52,537 nucleotides of DNA from Dipetalonema caudispina (GCA_013365325.1 JABVXV010000392.1:1-52537), one strand, 5' to 3'. Shown: positions 1 to 12,609, numbered from the stretch's first letter. Program-made: numbers and translations. Notes: generated from the sequence alone by a model not told the origin.

Positions 1-165
<165 letters not shown>

Positions 166-1434
166 TTGATTATAATAATAACTAATATAAAATGTTGTTA
201 TCATTTATTGCTGCTACTAAATAATAGCATTATCTTTCTTATTTATCAACATAATAATTATAATTATAATTCATATCCTAATCATCCAGTATTATGATGA
301 GTAATATTATCATCATTTACATTTAACGTAATTATCATAATAGTAATCGTCATTATTTTTACAAATATTTTTTCTTTCTTTTTGTCCAATATTTCAAACT
401 AACATTTTTTTAGAAGCTCAATGTTACATTCATTTTTAAGATTGGTAAAGAAAAATTTGAATAAATGAAATATCAGAATTATTTCTTTTACCTTATCACC
501 AATATTTACCGAAATTATAATAACTCTTGCATCTCAGTTATTCGAAGAAGTTTTAAAATGAACAGAAATATTCAAATAATGCCAAACTGTAGCAGAAATA
601 TCAAATTTACCGAAATTTCATTTATTTATTTATCTAAATTTTTTTTTTTTTATTAATTCATCAAGCACATTAATTTTAATGATATTTATTTAGTTTGGCG
701 GTTCATTTTACATCTATCGATTTTATTATTTATTCATTCGTACAATAATTTATCCATTTGTTTCGTTTTTGTATAATATGTACAGATGTCCGTACCTTTT
801 GAATTTATGCCGTAATGTCTGTTTTATTTTTTTTATTATTTCTTTTTTTTTTTTTTTTTTTTTGTTCTTTGTTTTTTTTTTTTTTTTTTTTTTTAAATTT
901 ACTAAATAATCTATCTTAAAATTTTCTTTTATCTATCTTAATACTCTTTTCTTTTCTTTCTCTTTTAGTTTTCATTCCGGTATTAATTTATTTCATGCTA
1001 TTTTACTCTCATTCATTCAACTCTGTCAGTTTATTTGCTGTCATATTTCCGGTTTTCTGTTTCACTCAAAATTCATTTTATTTCATTCTTCTATCATTTT
1101 CTTTTCCAATCATTTCTTTTCCCGGTTTTATTCTCTCTTTCATTTCTTCACCTACCTTTCTTTCCATTTTTTTACATTCCGGTTATCATTTTTTCCGTTT
1201 TTCCTTTTCATCCTTTCCTTATCCATCCATTCCAACAAAATACCAATAACGCGCTTTGCTGTTCTCCCAGAAGTGCAAAAAAAGTTGGAAAAAGGTAAAA
1301 GAAAGAGAAGAATATTAGAAAGGGAGAGGGAAGAAAAGGAGAGGTAAATAGAAGGGTAAAAGGAGTGAAGGAATGATGGATATGTATCGTTAAAAGTAAT
1401 TGAAGAACATGGAACTTGAAAGTTCTCACAGAAA

Positions 1435-1568
1435 TACATATACACACACACACATACACAGACATACATAACCATATATATATTCATATACATAAACATA
1501 TACTCATATACATTCACATACACAAACATACATTCACATACACAAACATACACCCACATACACAAAAT
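1435..1568. repeat. (CA)/(CATACA)n microsatellite
   Basis: Interrupted CA and CATACA-type repeats run for about 130 bases. They produce artefactual His/Thr-rich frames on one strand and Val/Tyr/Cys-rich frames on the other. Confidence 0.9.
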
Positions 1569-1675
1569 ATAAATATATGCATACTTTCGAATATTTCTGT
1601 TGAAAAAGCAAAAGCAGGAAGGAAAAATATTAGTACTTCCTTGAAAGAACAACATGCGCACATTTATACATACAT

Positions 1676-1790
1676 TTCTCTCTCTCTCTCTCCTTCTTTC
1701 TTTCCCTTTTCTTCTCTTCCTCTCTCTCTCTCTCTTTTTCTTCATTCGTCTTCTTTCTCTCTCTTTTTTTTTTTTTTTTTTTTTTTTTAT
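1676..1790. repeat. (CT)n tract followed by poly-T
   Basis: CT dinucleotide blocks at about 1677-1740 are followed by a T tract of more than 20 bases ending near 1789. Simple sequence with no coding meaning. Confidence 0.9.
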
Positions 1791-1922
1791 TCACTCTTTT
1801 TCTCTCTTTCGTTTTGTTTTACAATAAGTAGACGAAAGTAATGGATTGAAACAATCAAGCAAATAGTCCTTCCAATAACAATAACATGAAAAAATAAGCA
1901 AAAGTGCGATCGAGAGGAGGAA

Positions 1923-1968
1923 AAGAGAGAGAGAGAGAGAGAGAGAAAAAAAAAAAAAAAAAAAAAGG
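1923..1968. repeat. (GA)n followed by poly-A
   Basis: A run of GA dinucleotides passes directly into about 20 A. It is close to a mirror image of the CT/poly-T block about 150 bases upstream, so the two could pair as an imperfect inverted repeat. Confidence 0.9.
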
Positions 1969-2533
1969 AAAAACAATACTTACTTTGAAATTACCCTCTA
2001 CTTCCTCTCTACCTCCCCCTTTCCAATGCCTTATTTCACGTTTCATTTCTATTTCGTTTCTATGTTACACACTTTTGGTGTTATATCATTATTATCTCAA
2101 TATTTTCCATCCTTGTTTACCTTTTATTTCATTCAATTTCAAATTAAACCTCTCATTTTTCATTAATTTTTATCGCAAATAACAATTTCATTTGATATGA
2201 GTTCCGGATTTCAACCATTCCGAAAATAATGGTAACTTTTTGCCTGAAAAGTTAACTTTTAGTTAGTATCAGTTTAAAATTTCAACTTCAGCCAAATTCG
2301 ACTAATGTTTCATTATTAGCTTTTTTTTTTTTGATAAGGATGAAATATCGCAGAGTGGTATTTGTTAATTGTTTGGGATAGAAAAATGTTATCAGTAATT
2401 ATTATCACTTTCTCATAATTTAATACTCCAAATATTGAATAATAATTCCTTTCTCCTTTTCTTTTTCTTTTTTCGTTAAAAAAACAAAATAAGAAACAAA
2501 AAACAAAAATGTCAGAGTAAGGTTCCTTTACCC

Positions 2534-2575
2534 TCTCTCTCTCTCTCTCTCCCTCTCTCTCTTTCTCTTTTTGCT
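2534..2575. repeat. (TC)n microsatellite
   Basis: Interrupted TC dinucleotide repeat in intergenic DNA. Confidence 0.9.
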
Positions 2576-3125
2576 TCTATTAAAAGCGAAAAATAAAACC
2601 ATAACTAAGAAATGTGAAAAGAAGGGAAATATAATGCAGAAATATTCTTGGAGAGACTTTGATGTCAATATCTGTCTATGCTTACTTTCTCGTCTATCTA
2701 CAAATATATATTAGTATGAATGTATAGGTATTTAATTGATTAACAATTTTAGTAATTCGTTATTTCGGTTTTTCTTATTTTGCATTTCTTCCATTAGATT
2801 ATAGCAAATAATGAATTTTTCTTTTTGAATTTTAATTTATTTTTATTCTGATATTAATCATAATATAACATTGTGAATTATCTCTCTGATTATAATCAAT
2901 ATTATCTAACTAATACATTTTATTTCATTTTCATTACGTTAATTTCGTTATTGCTATCCATTAATGATTTTATTCTTCACAACATATCATCATTAACATC
3001 ATTGTTATCAATATCATTCCATTCCAAACATTCATGCCTTTATGATTTATTCATTATTCATGTAAGTGCTGTAGAAATGTATGAAATTTCATTAGCATAA
3101 TAGTATTAATAATATCATAATAGTG

Positions 3126-3161
3126 TTAATAATAATAATAGCAATATTAATAATAATAATG

Positions 3162-3246
<85 letters not shown>

Positions 3247-3300
3247 TGATAATAATAATAATAATAGTAATAATAGTGATAAATAAATAATAAATAATAA
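3126..3300. repeat. (TAA)n microsatellite upstream of the forkhead gene
   Basis: Imperfect TAA/AAT repeat with a pure core at about 3162-3242. The minus strand reads as long Leu or Tyr runs, which is an artefact of the triplet repeat. Confidence 0.95.
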
Positions 3301-3781
3301 ATAACAGCGGTGATAATATTTAATAGTGGTAATAATAACAATAATAATAAACGACAATAATAACTGATAATTGACAATTTTTTTGAATGAATTATTGAAG
3401 TGAATATTTCCATTATCTTTTCGTAAATACGTATAAATGTATAGGTGCGTTCGCTTTTTCTTTCGTTTTCTCTCTCCTTCACTGCCTCTCTCTCTCTCTC
3501 TCTCTCCCTTTCCTTCCATTTCCCTTCGTATATCCGTATATACGGATAAATCGTTTAATTTAATTATTATTATTATTATCATTAATTATTTTAGGGAAAA
3601 TCGGTAATTTGCTCAAGCAGGTCCTCTCCATCAAACAGCAATACATTTCTGTTACCGTCAATATTATTTAATTGGAATTACTTAACAAAAAAGGAAACAA
3701 ATAAATAACGGGCTTATCAAACTGGAGCTCTGTCCACCATCACCGCAAAAAGCTGCCAATATTGGCAGTGCCCTGGAATTA

Positions 3782-5147
3782 ATGGATTTAATTGGTTCAG
3801 CAGTTCTGGGCAATAACAACAGCAACAGCGACGACGACAACAACAACAGCAATAACAACAACAACAGCAGCAACAACAACAACAACAACAACAATAACAA
3901 CAACAACATCAACAGTAACAACAGCAACAACAGTAGTAACAGCTACAGTAATAACAGTAACAATAGTAGATGTATTATTAACAATAGTAATATGTCCGAT
4001 ATCCAGAATTCAGAAGATATCAAAAGTATTGGATCATTGAAATCCGAACCTATGCCATTAATTGATGAATTGGCAACGGTATCACCGTCTTCATCAACAG
4101 TTGAACAAACCAGTAGCACTCCTGAATCAAGGATTCGAATTACTACAAGTCCCGGTGGTAATAGTAGGCCGATCACTGATCCATCACCAACGACGATGGA
4201 AAAAGCTGAACGGCCAAGTTTAAGCTATAAAGATCTCATCATTGAGGCCATTGAAAGTAGTCCAGAAAAACGGTTAAAATTGAATGAAATTTATCAAGTA
4301 TGTTATCTTTTTCCTTTTTTTTCTTCGTTATATATTTTTTAAACAGAAAAAGAAAAAGAAAAAAAAGTTTTTCTTCTTGAAAAAAAAAAAAAAAAAACAG
4401 AAAGGAAAACATTTCGTAACTTTCTCAAAAAGCAAAATTCTTTCCAACAATTTTTCTGAACAAAATAAGAAAAATTTTGGATAGCGTTAGAATTTTGGAT
4501 AACATTTAGAAAATTACAAATTTATATCATTTATTGATAACATTCTTTTTTCTCACATCTGAAAAATTTTAAAAAATAAGAGGGGAAAATTTTTTTTCTC
4601 ATTTCTTCTTTTTTCAAATTAAAATTTTGAGGTAAAAAATTAAATGTAAAGATTTTCAATTATATTTTATTCCCTTTTTAACATTTGCTTACTTTCGTTA
4701 TTACGATCATTTCATTTCCTTTGTTATTGAAATTATAAGGATAATGGTGATGATAATGATAATGATAATGATTCGTCGTGAAATGATTGATGACAATACA
4801 AAAAGAAAGTAGTAAAAAGATTTATTAGTCATAATTGATAATACAAAGTACTTTTTTTTTTCCCCCTTTCTCTCTCTCTCTTTTTGAAATACAATAGTTC
4901 AATGATAAAAATTATGTAAGTTGATCCGGTTTTGCAATCACAAAGAGTTATTGGATATGCTTACATCCATTGATTCTTATATTCATATTTCTTTATCTTT
5001 CATTCAGTTTTAGGAAATAAATTTTAGTTTCAAATTTTGTGACATTTTTATGTAACTGTTTGTTAAAAAAAAAAACGAAAAGAAAAAGAGAGAAACGATT
5101 ATAATTTTGAAAAAATTATTTCATTATCTATTAGTTTCTTTTTTTAA

Positions 5148-5182
<35 letters not shown>

Positions 5183-7650
5183 GTTAACAAATTATAGGTA
5201 ATCCGTATGACGCATCCGTATTATCGTTTACGACCAGATCAATGGGGTTGGCAAAATTCGATACGTCATAATTTGAGTCTCCATGACTGCTTCGTTAAAT
5301 TACCTCTAAAACAAACATCTGCTAGTGGTGTTGTTGGTAAGTGTTTTTCTATTTCGTATTTATTAATTTCTTTTTCTTTTGAAATCCGATGGTTATGTAT
5401 GGTGTCGATAATATTTTTCAGTTTGAGATGAGGAATTGAAATCGATCTGTCCCTCCTTCTTATCCTCCATGTCCTTTGATTTATACTTTACATAAATTGA
5501 TATCAAATTTTAGGCCATTTCTGGACAGTTGTACCAGAACTAGGTGATAAGCAAACATTACGACGACGTAATCGGGTAACAAATCGATCAGGCGCTCGTG
5601 CGGCATCAACAAGCGCGGCTGCAGCAGGTGGCCAATTTAATGGTCGTCTGTCATCCATTGATGGTACCACGAATGGTATCCTGAATTGTGGTAATTATTT
5701 CTTTTTTTAAATGATAATTTCAGTAATCTTCTCATTGTTAATTTCTCTTTTACTGCAATGTATCAAATCATCTGATGCGAGTATACAATTTAGTTATAGC
5801 AAAATTTCTCGTACATTTACGAAGGATATTAGTTATTTATGCCACGATTTGTTAGGTATTTATACCTATTCGTGATCTATCCGTTCATATCCGGATGTAT
5901 CCTCCAATCATACATGAAAGATTTTGCAATCTGTTGTCCTATTTCAACACAAACCAAATTTGCTTTCTTGATAGTTTCACTTACATAATAATGACAAAAC
6001 TGTTCAGTTAATTACTGTCAACCAATTATAATATAAAAGTATATGCATGATATTGGAGAGTAGTAAGCAATATAATTTAATGGTTACACTATGAATTTTG
6101 TTGATTGTTTTTGAATTCATAAATAAATACGGTACTACCGTTTTCGCAACATATTACTGTGCTAGAATACGGTAAGAACATGATCATCCGGAAAGGCAGA
6201 TGACTTGATTCATCGTGTTATTTCTTTTGAATTTGTTTGTAAATTTATTTCCCTTCCTATTTGCCATATAATTTCTTGCTTATCTCTTTCAGCAATCTAT
6301 CATATGAGAAAAATTTTTCCATTAAAAAAAGACTTCATTTTAGCTTTATTTTGTTATTTTTGTTTTCGAAATATTTCAATTATCATTTCAGCAGTAGGAG
6401 CTGATACTAATGGATTCGCAGATGGAAGTGGAATAATTAGTGATCATAGTGGAAGTACAAGTCCTGCTCATTGTTCATTTGATGGTACTCATAGTATTTC
6501 CACGGAATATCGATCTAATGTAACTGATCCAATGTTGGTAAGGAAATTAAATATCTTTCATTGTTTACTTTAACAGTACTGTCGAGTAGAATTTTATTTA
6601 TAAAATTCTTAAAAAATATAATATTTCTGATAAATTTCCCTGATCTAATAATCATTAAATATACTTGCAGATCTCGACACAATCAGTTTTTAAACCACAA
6701 CCATCGTATACTTCGGCATTAAGTCATCATTTGTCGAAATCAACTTCAGCAGATGCAATAGCAACCGTTTTGGGTACTTCTGGATCAAATAATAATACCA
6801 ACCAAAATCCACTGCTTGCATTATCCACATCGACAAGTTCAGCAGCATTTATGAGTACTGCCTTCGATTCATCAACTTTTACCACCGACGATTATAAATC
6901 TTATACGCAGAATTTGTTGAATGCTTATTTTTACCAGCAGGTATCACTCATTTCATTTATCTATTTAATCCTAGATAAATTTTTTGTAGGGCCTGTAGAT
7001 TTATTCATTGATATTTATAATCGATTACTGTTGTAGGTTAACTGTATACTAAAAATACTACCTATTGATCCCTTTGGCTTGTTTAAAAGCATCTGGAAAT
7101 ATGTGCAGTTATCATGCTTAAACAGTGCATAACTTGACATATAGTTGTATGATGATGAAAAATATTTTAGCTGAAATTTTATGAAAGTCTTGCTTAGTAT
7201 TTCTAATTAATTGACTAATTCTTGTGAATAGTTTTTCACCTTCAGGGTCTATTAATGTCATTGCAACAGTTAGCCGAAGTTGCTAATCGAGTTAATCCAA
7301 TCGCAGCCACATTACCGGCATCTTTACTTGGTGCTAAAATGCCACTGCTAAACGGATTACTTTCGAATCCGGCACTTTTTTCCTCCCAAATGCCGATCGT
7401 TAGCGTTGCAACAGCTGCAGCTATAAAAGCGGCAGCTTTCGGCTTATCACCCTTACTACCTCTGAGCCTAAGCGGTACAGCAGCAACAACAGCAACAACG
7501 GCCAACAATCCATTTCTGGATCCAGAACATATACCGGGAACCCCGAAGATGTCCATCTCTCCAACAAGTACTCAACCGCAACTTTCATCTTCCAGTTCTC
7601 TGTCATTCCCAATCAAAAGTGAAGCCCAGTCAACATTTATGTTCTCCTAA
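3782..7650 (+). CDS. Forkhead-box (winged-helix) transcription factor, six exons
   Basis: Predicted nuclear DNA-binding regulator. Exons 3782-4297, 5198-5336, 5514-5690, 6392-6537, 6671-6940 and 7246-7650 sum to 1653 nt (550 aa), and every junction has GT-AG and a compatible phase. Residues 11-70 are Asn-rich (AAC/AAT repeats). The forkhead domain spans about 144-238: [13 protein letters not shown] opens helix 1, [18 protein letters not shown] is the recognition helix, and [11 protein letters not shown] replaces the usual GKGSYW-type wing. The C-terminus is Ala/Thr/Ser-rich, a composition common in activation or repression regions. The first ATG is chosen because it opens the long frame, but the frame stays open upstream to 3686, so an earlier start or exon is possible. 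The wing and helix-3 sequence resemble what I recall of the nematode FKH-9 type, but I cannot confirm the subfamily, so no symbol is given. Introns carry a (TA)15 and a tandem CAGCAG acceptor. Confidence 0.93.
3817..3945 (+). repeat. Coding (CAA/AAC)n triplet repeat
   Basis: This repeat lies in exon 1 of the forkhead gene and is read as Asn and Ser codons. The other two plus frames would give Gln or Thr runs. The adjoining sequence stays open in the Asn frame and leads directly into the forkhead domain, which fixes the reading frame. Confidence 0.9.
4740..4780. repeat. (GATAAT)n intronic microsatellite
   Basis: Repeated GATGATAATGATAATG-type hexamers in the first forkhead intron. Similar hexamer repeats recur near 13.79 kb and 15.3 kb. 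Confidence 0.85.
5151..5180. repeat. (TA)15 beside a splice acceptor
   Basis: Fifteen TA dinucleotides end 17 bases before the acceptor (AG at 5196-5197) of forkhead exon 2, where a polypyrimidine tract would normally be expected. Confidence 0.95.
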
Positions 7651-8013
7651 TATGCACAGTGCATGGGAAAATTAATCATTAAGATCAATGGATAGTAATT
7701 ATTTTAAATTGAAATTTGAAAATATTATTATGATAAAGGAGTAAGAATAACTGAATTGTTGCTAATTGGAAAATTCATAAATGAAAAATTTATCCACAAG
7801 TTATATTTTGCATTAATTGTTCAAGCATTATTAAATTAATAGCTGGATCAAATTTTACTTCTTATTAGGATTTAACCCCTTTCCTTCTTCCATTTATTCT
7901 CCCTCACCCTTTTCCCTATTCCTTTTGTTGATTGATGCAAATTTTTGTCGTTGAATTGTTGCTTGAGGTGACCCAGTTTAATCCCTTTTAATTTACCTAC
8001 ATATGATATACAT

Positions 8014-8080
8014 ATGTGTGTGTGTGTGTGTGTGTCTGTGTGTGTGTGTGTGCGTGTGTGTATCTGTGTGCCCGTGTATC
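8014..8080. repeat. (TG)n microsatellite
   Basis: Interrupted TG dinucleotide repeat about 370 bases after the forkhead stop, probably in or near its 3' UTR. Confidence 0.92.
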
Positions 8081-8387
8081 TTTGTGTTAATTAGTTATTT
8101 TCAGGGATTCCTGTAGTGTTTTTATTCTATCATAATGTAATTTATCAAATGCATTGTATCGGATGTTACTAATTATTATAATTAATACACTCAGGAATCG
8201 AATATACGAAAATTATTACATTTTGTATCTTCGTCATCGTTGTCATCATTGTCATCGTCGTTGTCAACGCTTCATATTGTCTCCCATTAAATCACTCATT
8301 CATCATTAAAAAAAAAAACAACTAACTCTTTTCTGTGGTTTCTTTTTCTTTTTTTTTTTTCCTGAAATTTGTAAGAGTATCAACACA

Positions 8388-8393
8388 AATAAA
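8388..8393 (+). terminator. Candidate polyadenylation signal of the forkhead gene
   Basis: First AATAAA that I see after the stop at 7650, implying a 3' UTR of about 740 nt. This is only a hexamer match in AT-rich DNA, so chance occurrence is quite possible. Confidence 0.3.
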
Positions 8394-9390
8394 CTAACTC
8401 AATTTTTTTTTTATTTTTTCATTGGATCTCCGTCGAAATTTTTTTTTTCCCATTTTTAATTCGTTAAAAACAAAAATTCTGTTTATTTATTTGTGTTTTT
8501 CATTTTTTTCTTCCCTTCCCTTTTTTTTTTTTTTTTTTGTTTTTGTTTTTTTGTTACAAAGTTGAAAAGAAAAAAAAGGTTACTTTTCTCACTTTTATTT
8601 TCCCTCCTCTCTTCTAATTTATGATAAAAAAAATTGGGTATCATTGGTTATTATCATTCTTTTTCCTCTTTATCATTTATCATTAATGTATGAATGAATG
8701 GATGAAATTGATTGGTTTAAGAGAGAGGTAACGACTGATGGTAACATGCATGGTTAATATGTTATAAACAATTATTAAATGGATAACTTAGGTTTAATTT
8801 CTTCTCTAAATTCTACTTATCATTTTCATTTCATTTTATGGTCTAAAAAAAAAAAAAGTAAAAGGAAAAGAAAATTTTTAGCTATTTAATCCGTTATGGA
8901 TTAAATAAATTTGAAGGACTATAAAGAAATGAAATAAATTATCATTTCCTTTTAGATTTTAAAAATTTCTTTTTTTTTTCCTTTTAGCTACTTTTTTTTT
9001 TTCTTTTCTCATACAAGCTATTTTGCGTTTCTAGGAAATTTTCACGCAAAACACGTAAGTGTAAATTTCATTGCGAAATTAAATTAAATAGCAAGAAATT
9101 ATTTTTCTCTTCCTTATAAGTTTTCTGCCTTCACGGGTTTTAGGCTTTCCGGAAGCAAATTTTAATCATAGTTTTATAACTTCTCTTACTATTACGGTTC
9201 ACTTCTTAGTTGTATAATTGAAAAAAAAGAAAAAAAAAAAAAGAAAGAAAGAAAAAAAAGGATAGCAATTATTAAATAGGGAACGAATATAATTAATTAT
9301 ATACATTATGTTAGTTTTTCCTTTTCTCTCTTATTGTTTCGTTATTTTTTCTCACAATTTTATCATACTTTTTACATCCATGCTGTTATT

Positions 9391-9520
9391 ATTCTTCTTA
9401 ATCATTATCATTATCATTATCATCATATTGTGCATGATTTACCTGCCATCTTCTCATATTATCATGATAACCATCATCATCATCATCATCATCATCTCTC
9501 CCTCTCTCTCTCTCTCCCTC
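9391..9520. repeat. (ATC)n and (CT)n simple repeats
   Basis: ATT/ATC triplets at 9391-9495 run into a CT-rich block. They give artefactual Ile or His runs in translation. Confidence 0.85.
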
Positions 9521-10530
9521 CCTTCTCCTGCCTCTCTATTTTCAATATCGAGGAAAAAAAAAAAAAAGGGTAACAGATAATTTTTATCAATTGAATTCAA
9601 TCAATTCCATTTGAAATGGATCAGATTTATATCTTTTCTATCTTGCTATTCTTGTCGTTGGTATTGTAAAAGTATTATTTACAATAATTCATCCTCTTCT
9701 TCTTTTCTAAATATATGAAATTTTAACTTTCTTCCTTTTTTTTTTGAAAAGAAATTTCATTTCTTTTTTTTTTATTTTTACCTTGTTATATTTACATTTT
9801 GCTGGGCCAACTTAATTCTCAGTGATTCCAATATATGTTTATCAAAACAATTTATTTATTGTTTTCTTCTTTCGGCAAGGCAAATATTGTCAGCATATTG
9901 CTGACATGAACTGTACCGGTGATTTTTTTTTTTTTTGCAAAATATATTTTTACTTCTCATTTTTTAGGTGTTTTTTATTTTTCTTTCCATTGTTGATGTT
10001 TGTTTTGCTAATTGTTATTATATGTACGATCTTCCACCTAATTTTCTTCATGAAAAGTAAATCAATAAAAGAAATTTTTCGGAATTTTTTTTCTCTGAAA
10101 AATTTGTATGAGTTTAAATTTGTTCACTAATTATCAAAAATTGATTAGTAAGCTTATATTTTTGTATCATTGATCGTTTAAATCTTTTCAATTACTTTTT
10201 ACATTTTCATATATTAATACATATTAGGTAAACTTATGTATGAATTAATTGATTTCTCTTTTTCTTTTTTTTTTTTGAATGGAATTTGAAGAAAAATTCC
10301 AATTTTTTTCCCTCTAAATTATCTTCAAACATAGATCCAATTCGTAGTAATACAATATAACTTAATTTGTTAATTCATGAAGAATTAATTGATTTACTAT
10401 CTCGATTCGTCTGGATATCATAATGGTTTATTGATAAGGCCATATCTTTTTTCTTCTTTCTTTTTTCTCTTTTTTTTTTTTTTTTTTCAGCAATAACTTT
10501 CTGCGTCTGTACTTAAGTTTCTTTTCCAAA

Positions 10531-10576
<46 letters not shown>
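10531..10576. repeat. T12-A34 palindromic homopolymer
   Basis: Twelve T are followed directly by about 34 A, giving a perfect self-complementary junction that could form a hairpin. This is simple sequence and its length may be affected by assembly error. Confidence 0.9.
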
Positions 10577-10579
<3 letters not shown>

Positions 10580-12609
10580 AGAAGTCAAGAATTATATTGA
10601 AATAATTGCATAAATATCCTATCATACAACATTGGCATATTTCATAATTTGATTTCTTTTTTTCATTATTAAAATTTTCATTTAATTGACTTTTGATTTT
10701 TTTTTTTTTTTTTTTTTTGATTATCACATTTAGAAATTTGTACCAATATTAGTCCGAATTTTACTCTAATTAGATGAGATTATTTTTTTTTTTATTTTTT
10801 TAAAAAAAAAAAACCAGTTTTTCTTTATTAACCATATTTTCCCATGCATTTCCGGTTCTTGCGTTTTATTCACAAATGTGTAGTGTGTTGGTGATAATTC
10901 AAGTTTTCTTGTGCGATTTAACAAAAAAAAAAAAAAAAAAAAAAAATTTTTTTTTGTTCTTTTCTTTTTTGAATAAATAAATAATTACCATGGAAGATTA
11001 CTGAATTTTCCATACACAAATTATCAATTTTCTTTGAAATTGTTGACTTTTTCATTCTTTTCTTCCCTACAAAGAATATTTTTCTCGGTGTAATTTTTTT
11101 TTTTTTTTTTTTTTTTGATTGTATGAATCTTTTTTTTTTCTTTTTTGTTTGTATATACCTCGTTGTTGATGGTGTTTTTTTTTCTTTTTCTCTTTTGTTC
11201 TTTGATTTTTTAATATTTTTCAATTTTCTTTTAATTCAAATTATTTTAAACTGTAAATTTTAATACAGGTTCATGTTGTGCGAGGTCTTGATTTTACTCG
11301 TTTTTATCCTCTACGTTCCTATTCTCTCAGTTCTTGTATAACTTTTTTTTTCTTTTCTTTCCCTCCTTCTCTCCCTCTCTCTCTCTTGTCTTAGGAAGAT
11401 ATGGTTATGGTTTTTTTTTTTTGCTTTCCGTATAGGCGCATATGTCGTATCTATTAATTTGATTTGCATGGAGTCACTTCTTCACCGATAATTTGTTGAA
11501 AGATTACAAAATGTAATGAAAAATGAAGTAACACATCATTTCTTAGATTTTTACTAATTGATCAGTCAGCCCTTTCATCATATTAATTCTGATCCGAAAT
11601 TAAAATTTGAAATTTTAATCTTTCCTTTTTCTTTCTGTTTCTTTCCTAACTTCTAACTCCATATTTGATTGCCATTTTATCAAGCAAGTTAATTTTTGAA
11701 AATAGGTAAAATTTTGTTACTATGTTTAACTCTTTCCGGTGCTATCCGATAAAACAGGTAATAACTTCCTTTTTTTTTATACCTGCAACTATGAAATAAC
11801 AAAAGTTGCGGTATAAGAAATGCTTGTTGAATTTCTGTAATTTCAAAGTAAACTTTTCCATGAAAAAGTTATCGTTTCAGTGATGAACTTTAAGTCCTTA
11901 TTTATTAAAAAGAAAAATTTTATAGTATGAAAAGATTTCACTGTTTTCCATAAACGTAATAATTTCGATGAAAATTTCATCAAATCTTATTTAAGCAAAA
12001 AAAAAGTTTGAAGTTTAAAAAAATAATTATTGTTGTGCGAAGAATTGCTGCTGTTGTATTGAAAAGTACCGGTTTCTCTCTTTCCTTTTTTTCTGTTTCT
12101 CTTTCTCTGCCTTCCCATCCCTTCTCTTATTACAAATCATACTTGTTGGTTTATTTTAAAAAAAAAAATTTTTTTTTTTTCTGACGCATCAATTATAATT
12201 TACTAAGATGATAAAATTAGATGTTCTTCATACGTCTTTATTTTTATTTCTTTTTTTTTTTTTTTTTAAAAATTTCTGTTACTGTCTTTTTCATGACGAA
12301 GGAGCTATTACTGCTGGTTTTTTTCAGTAAATTTGAAATTAATTTTTTCGGTGAAATAAAATGTTTGTTGTTTTATTCTTCTAAAAACACAATATACTTT
12401 AAAAAAAAAAACACATTGTCTTCGACTGAAAGTGAAATGGAACTTGGAAAATTTTGATTGAAATGGAATTCAAAAAAATGAGGAATTTAGATCAAGAAAA
12501 TGGATATCGGATAACCGAGAAAAAAATCATCACACTTTATGGAAATAAAGTTGCAACTTCGGTTTCCGAAAAGTTTCAAAATTGTTTGATGAAATGATCG
12601 CTTCGGATT

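Larger units (their letters stand above)
166..3590. other. Intergenic, repeat-rich, no supported gene
   Basis: This stretch is AT-rich with T tracts near 840-892 and 1766-1789, and pyrimidine- or purine-rich patches. Open frames here are composed of Phe/Ser/Leu or Lys/Arg runs that simply translate these simple repeats, with no convincing splice-bounded exon. It probably contains the upstream region and possibly 5' non-coding exons of the forkhead gene. Confidence 0.7.
7651..12609. other. Forkhead 3' flank and intergenic low-complexity DNA
   Basis: No splice-bounded coding exon is seen on either strand. Contents are (TG)n at about 8014-8070, ATC and CT repeats near 9380-9520, and many poly-T or poly-A tracts. 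Open frames in this stretch translate homopolymers (Phe, Lys, Ile/His runs) and are judged spurious. Confidence 0.65.

Noticed and set aside
1152..1745. 197-codon minus-strand frame, the longest frame in the first 3 kb
   Set aside because: It translates CT/GA, CA and poly-A/T simple repeats (Arg/Glu/Lys runs and Tyr/Val/Cys repeats) and has no splice signals or domain.
3115..3582. 155-codon minus-strand Leu-rich and overlapping Tyr-rich frames
   Set aside because: Poly-Leu and poly-Tyr come directly from the (TAA)n microsatellite.
10918..11223. Lys-rich 101-codon minus-strand frame
   Set aside because: It spans several poly-T tracts; composition is explained by homopolymers.
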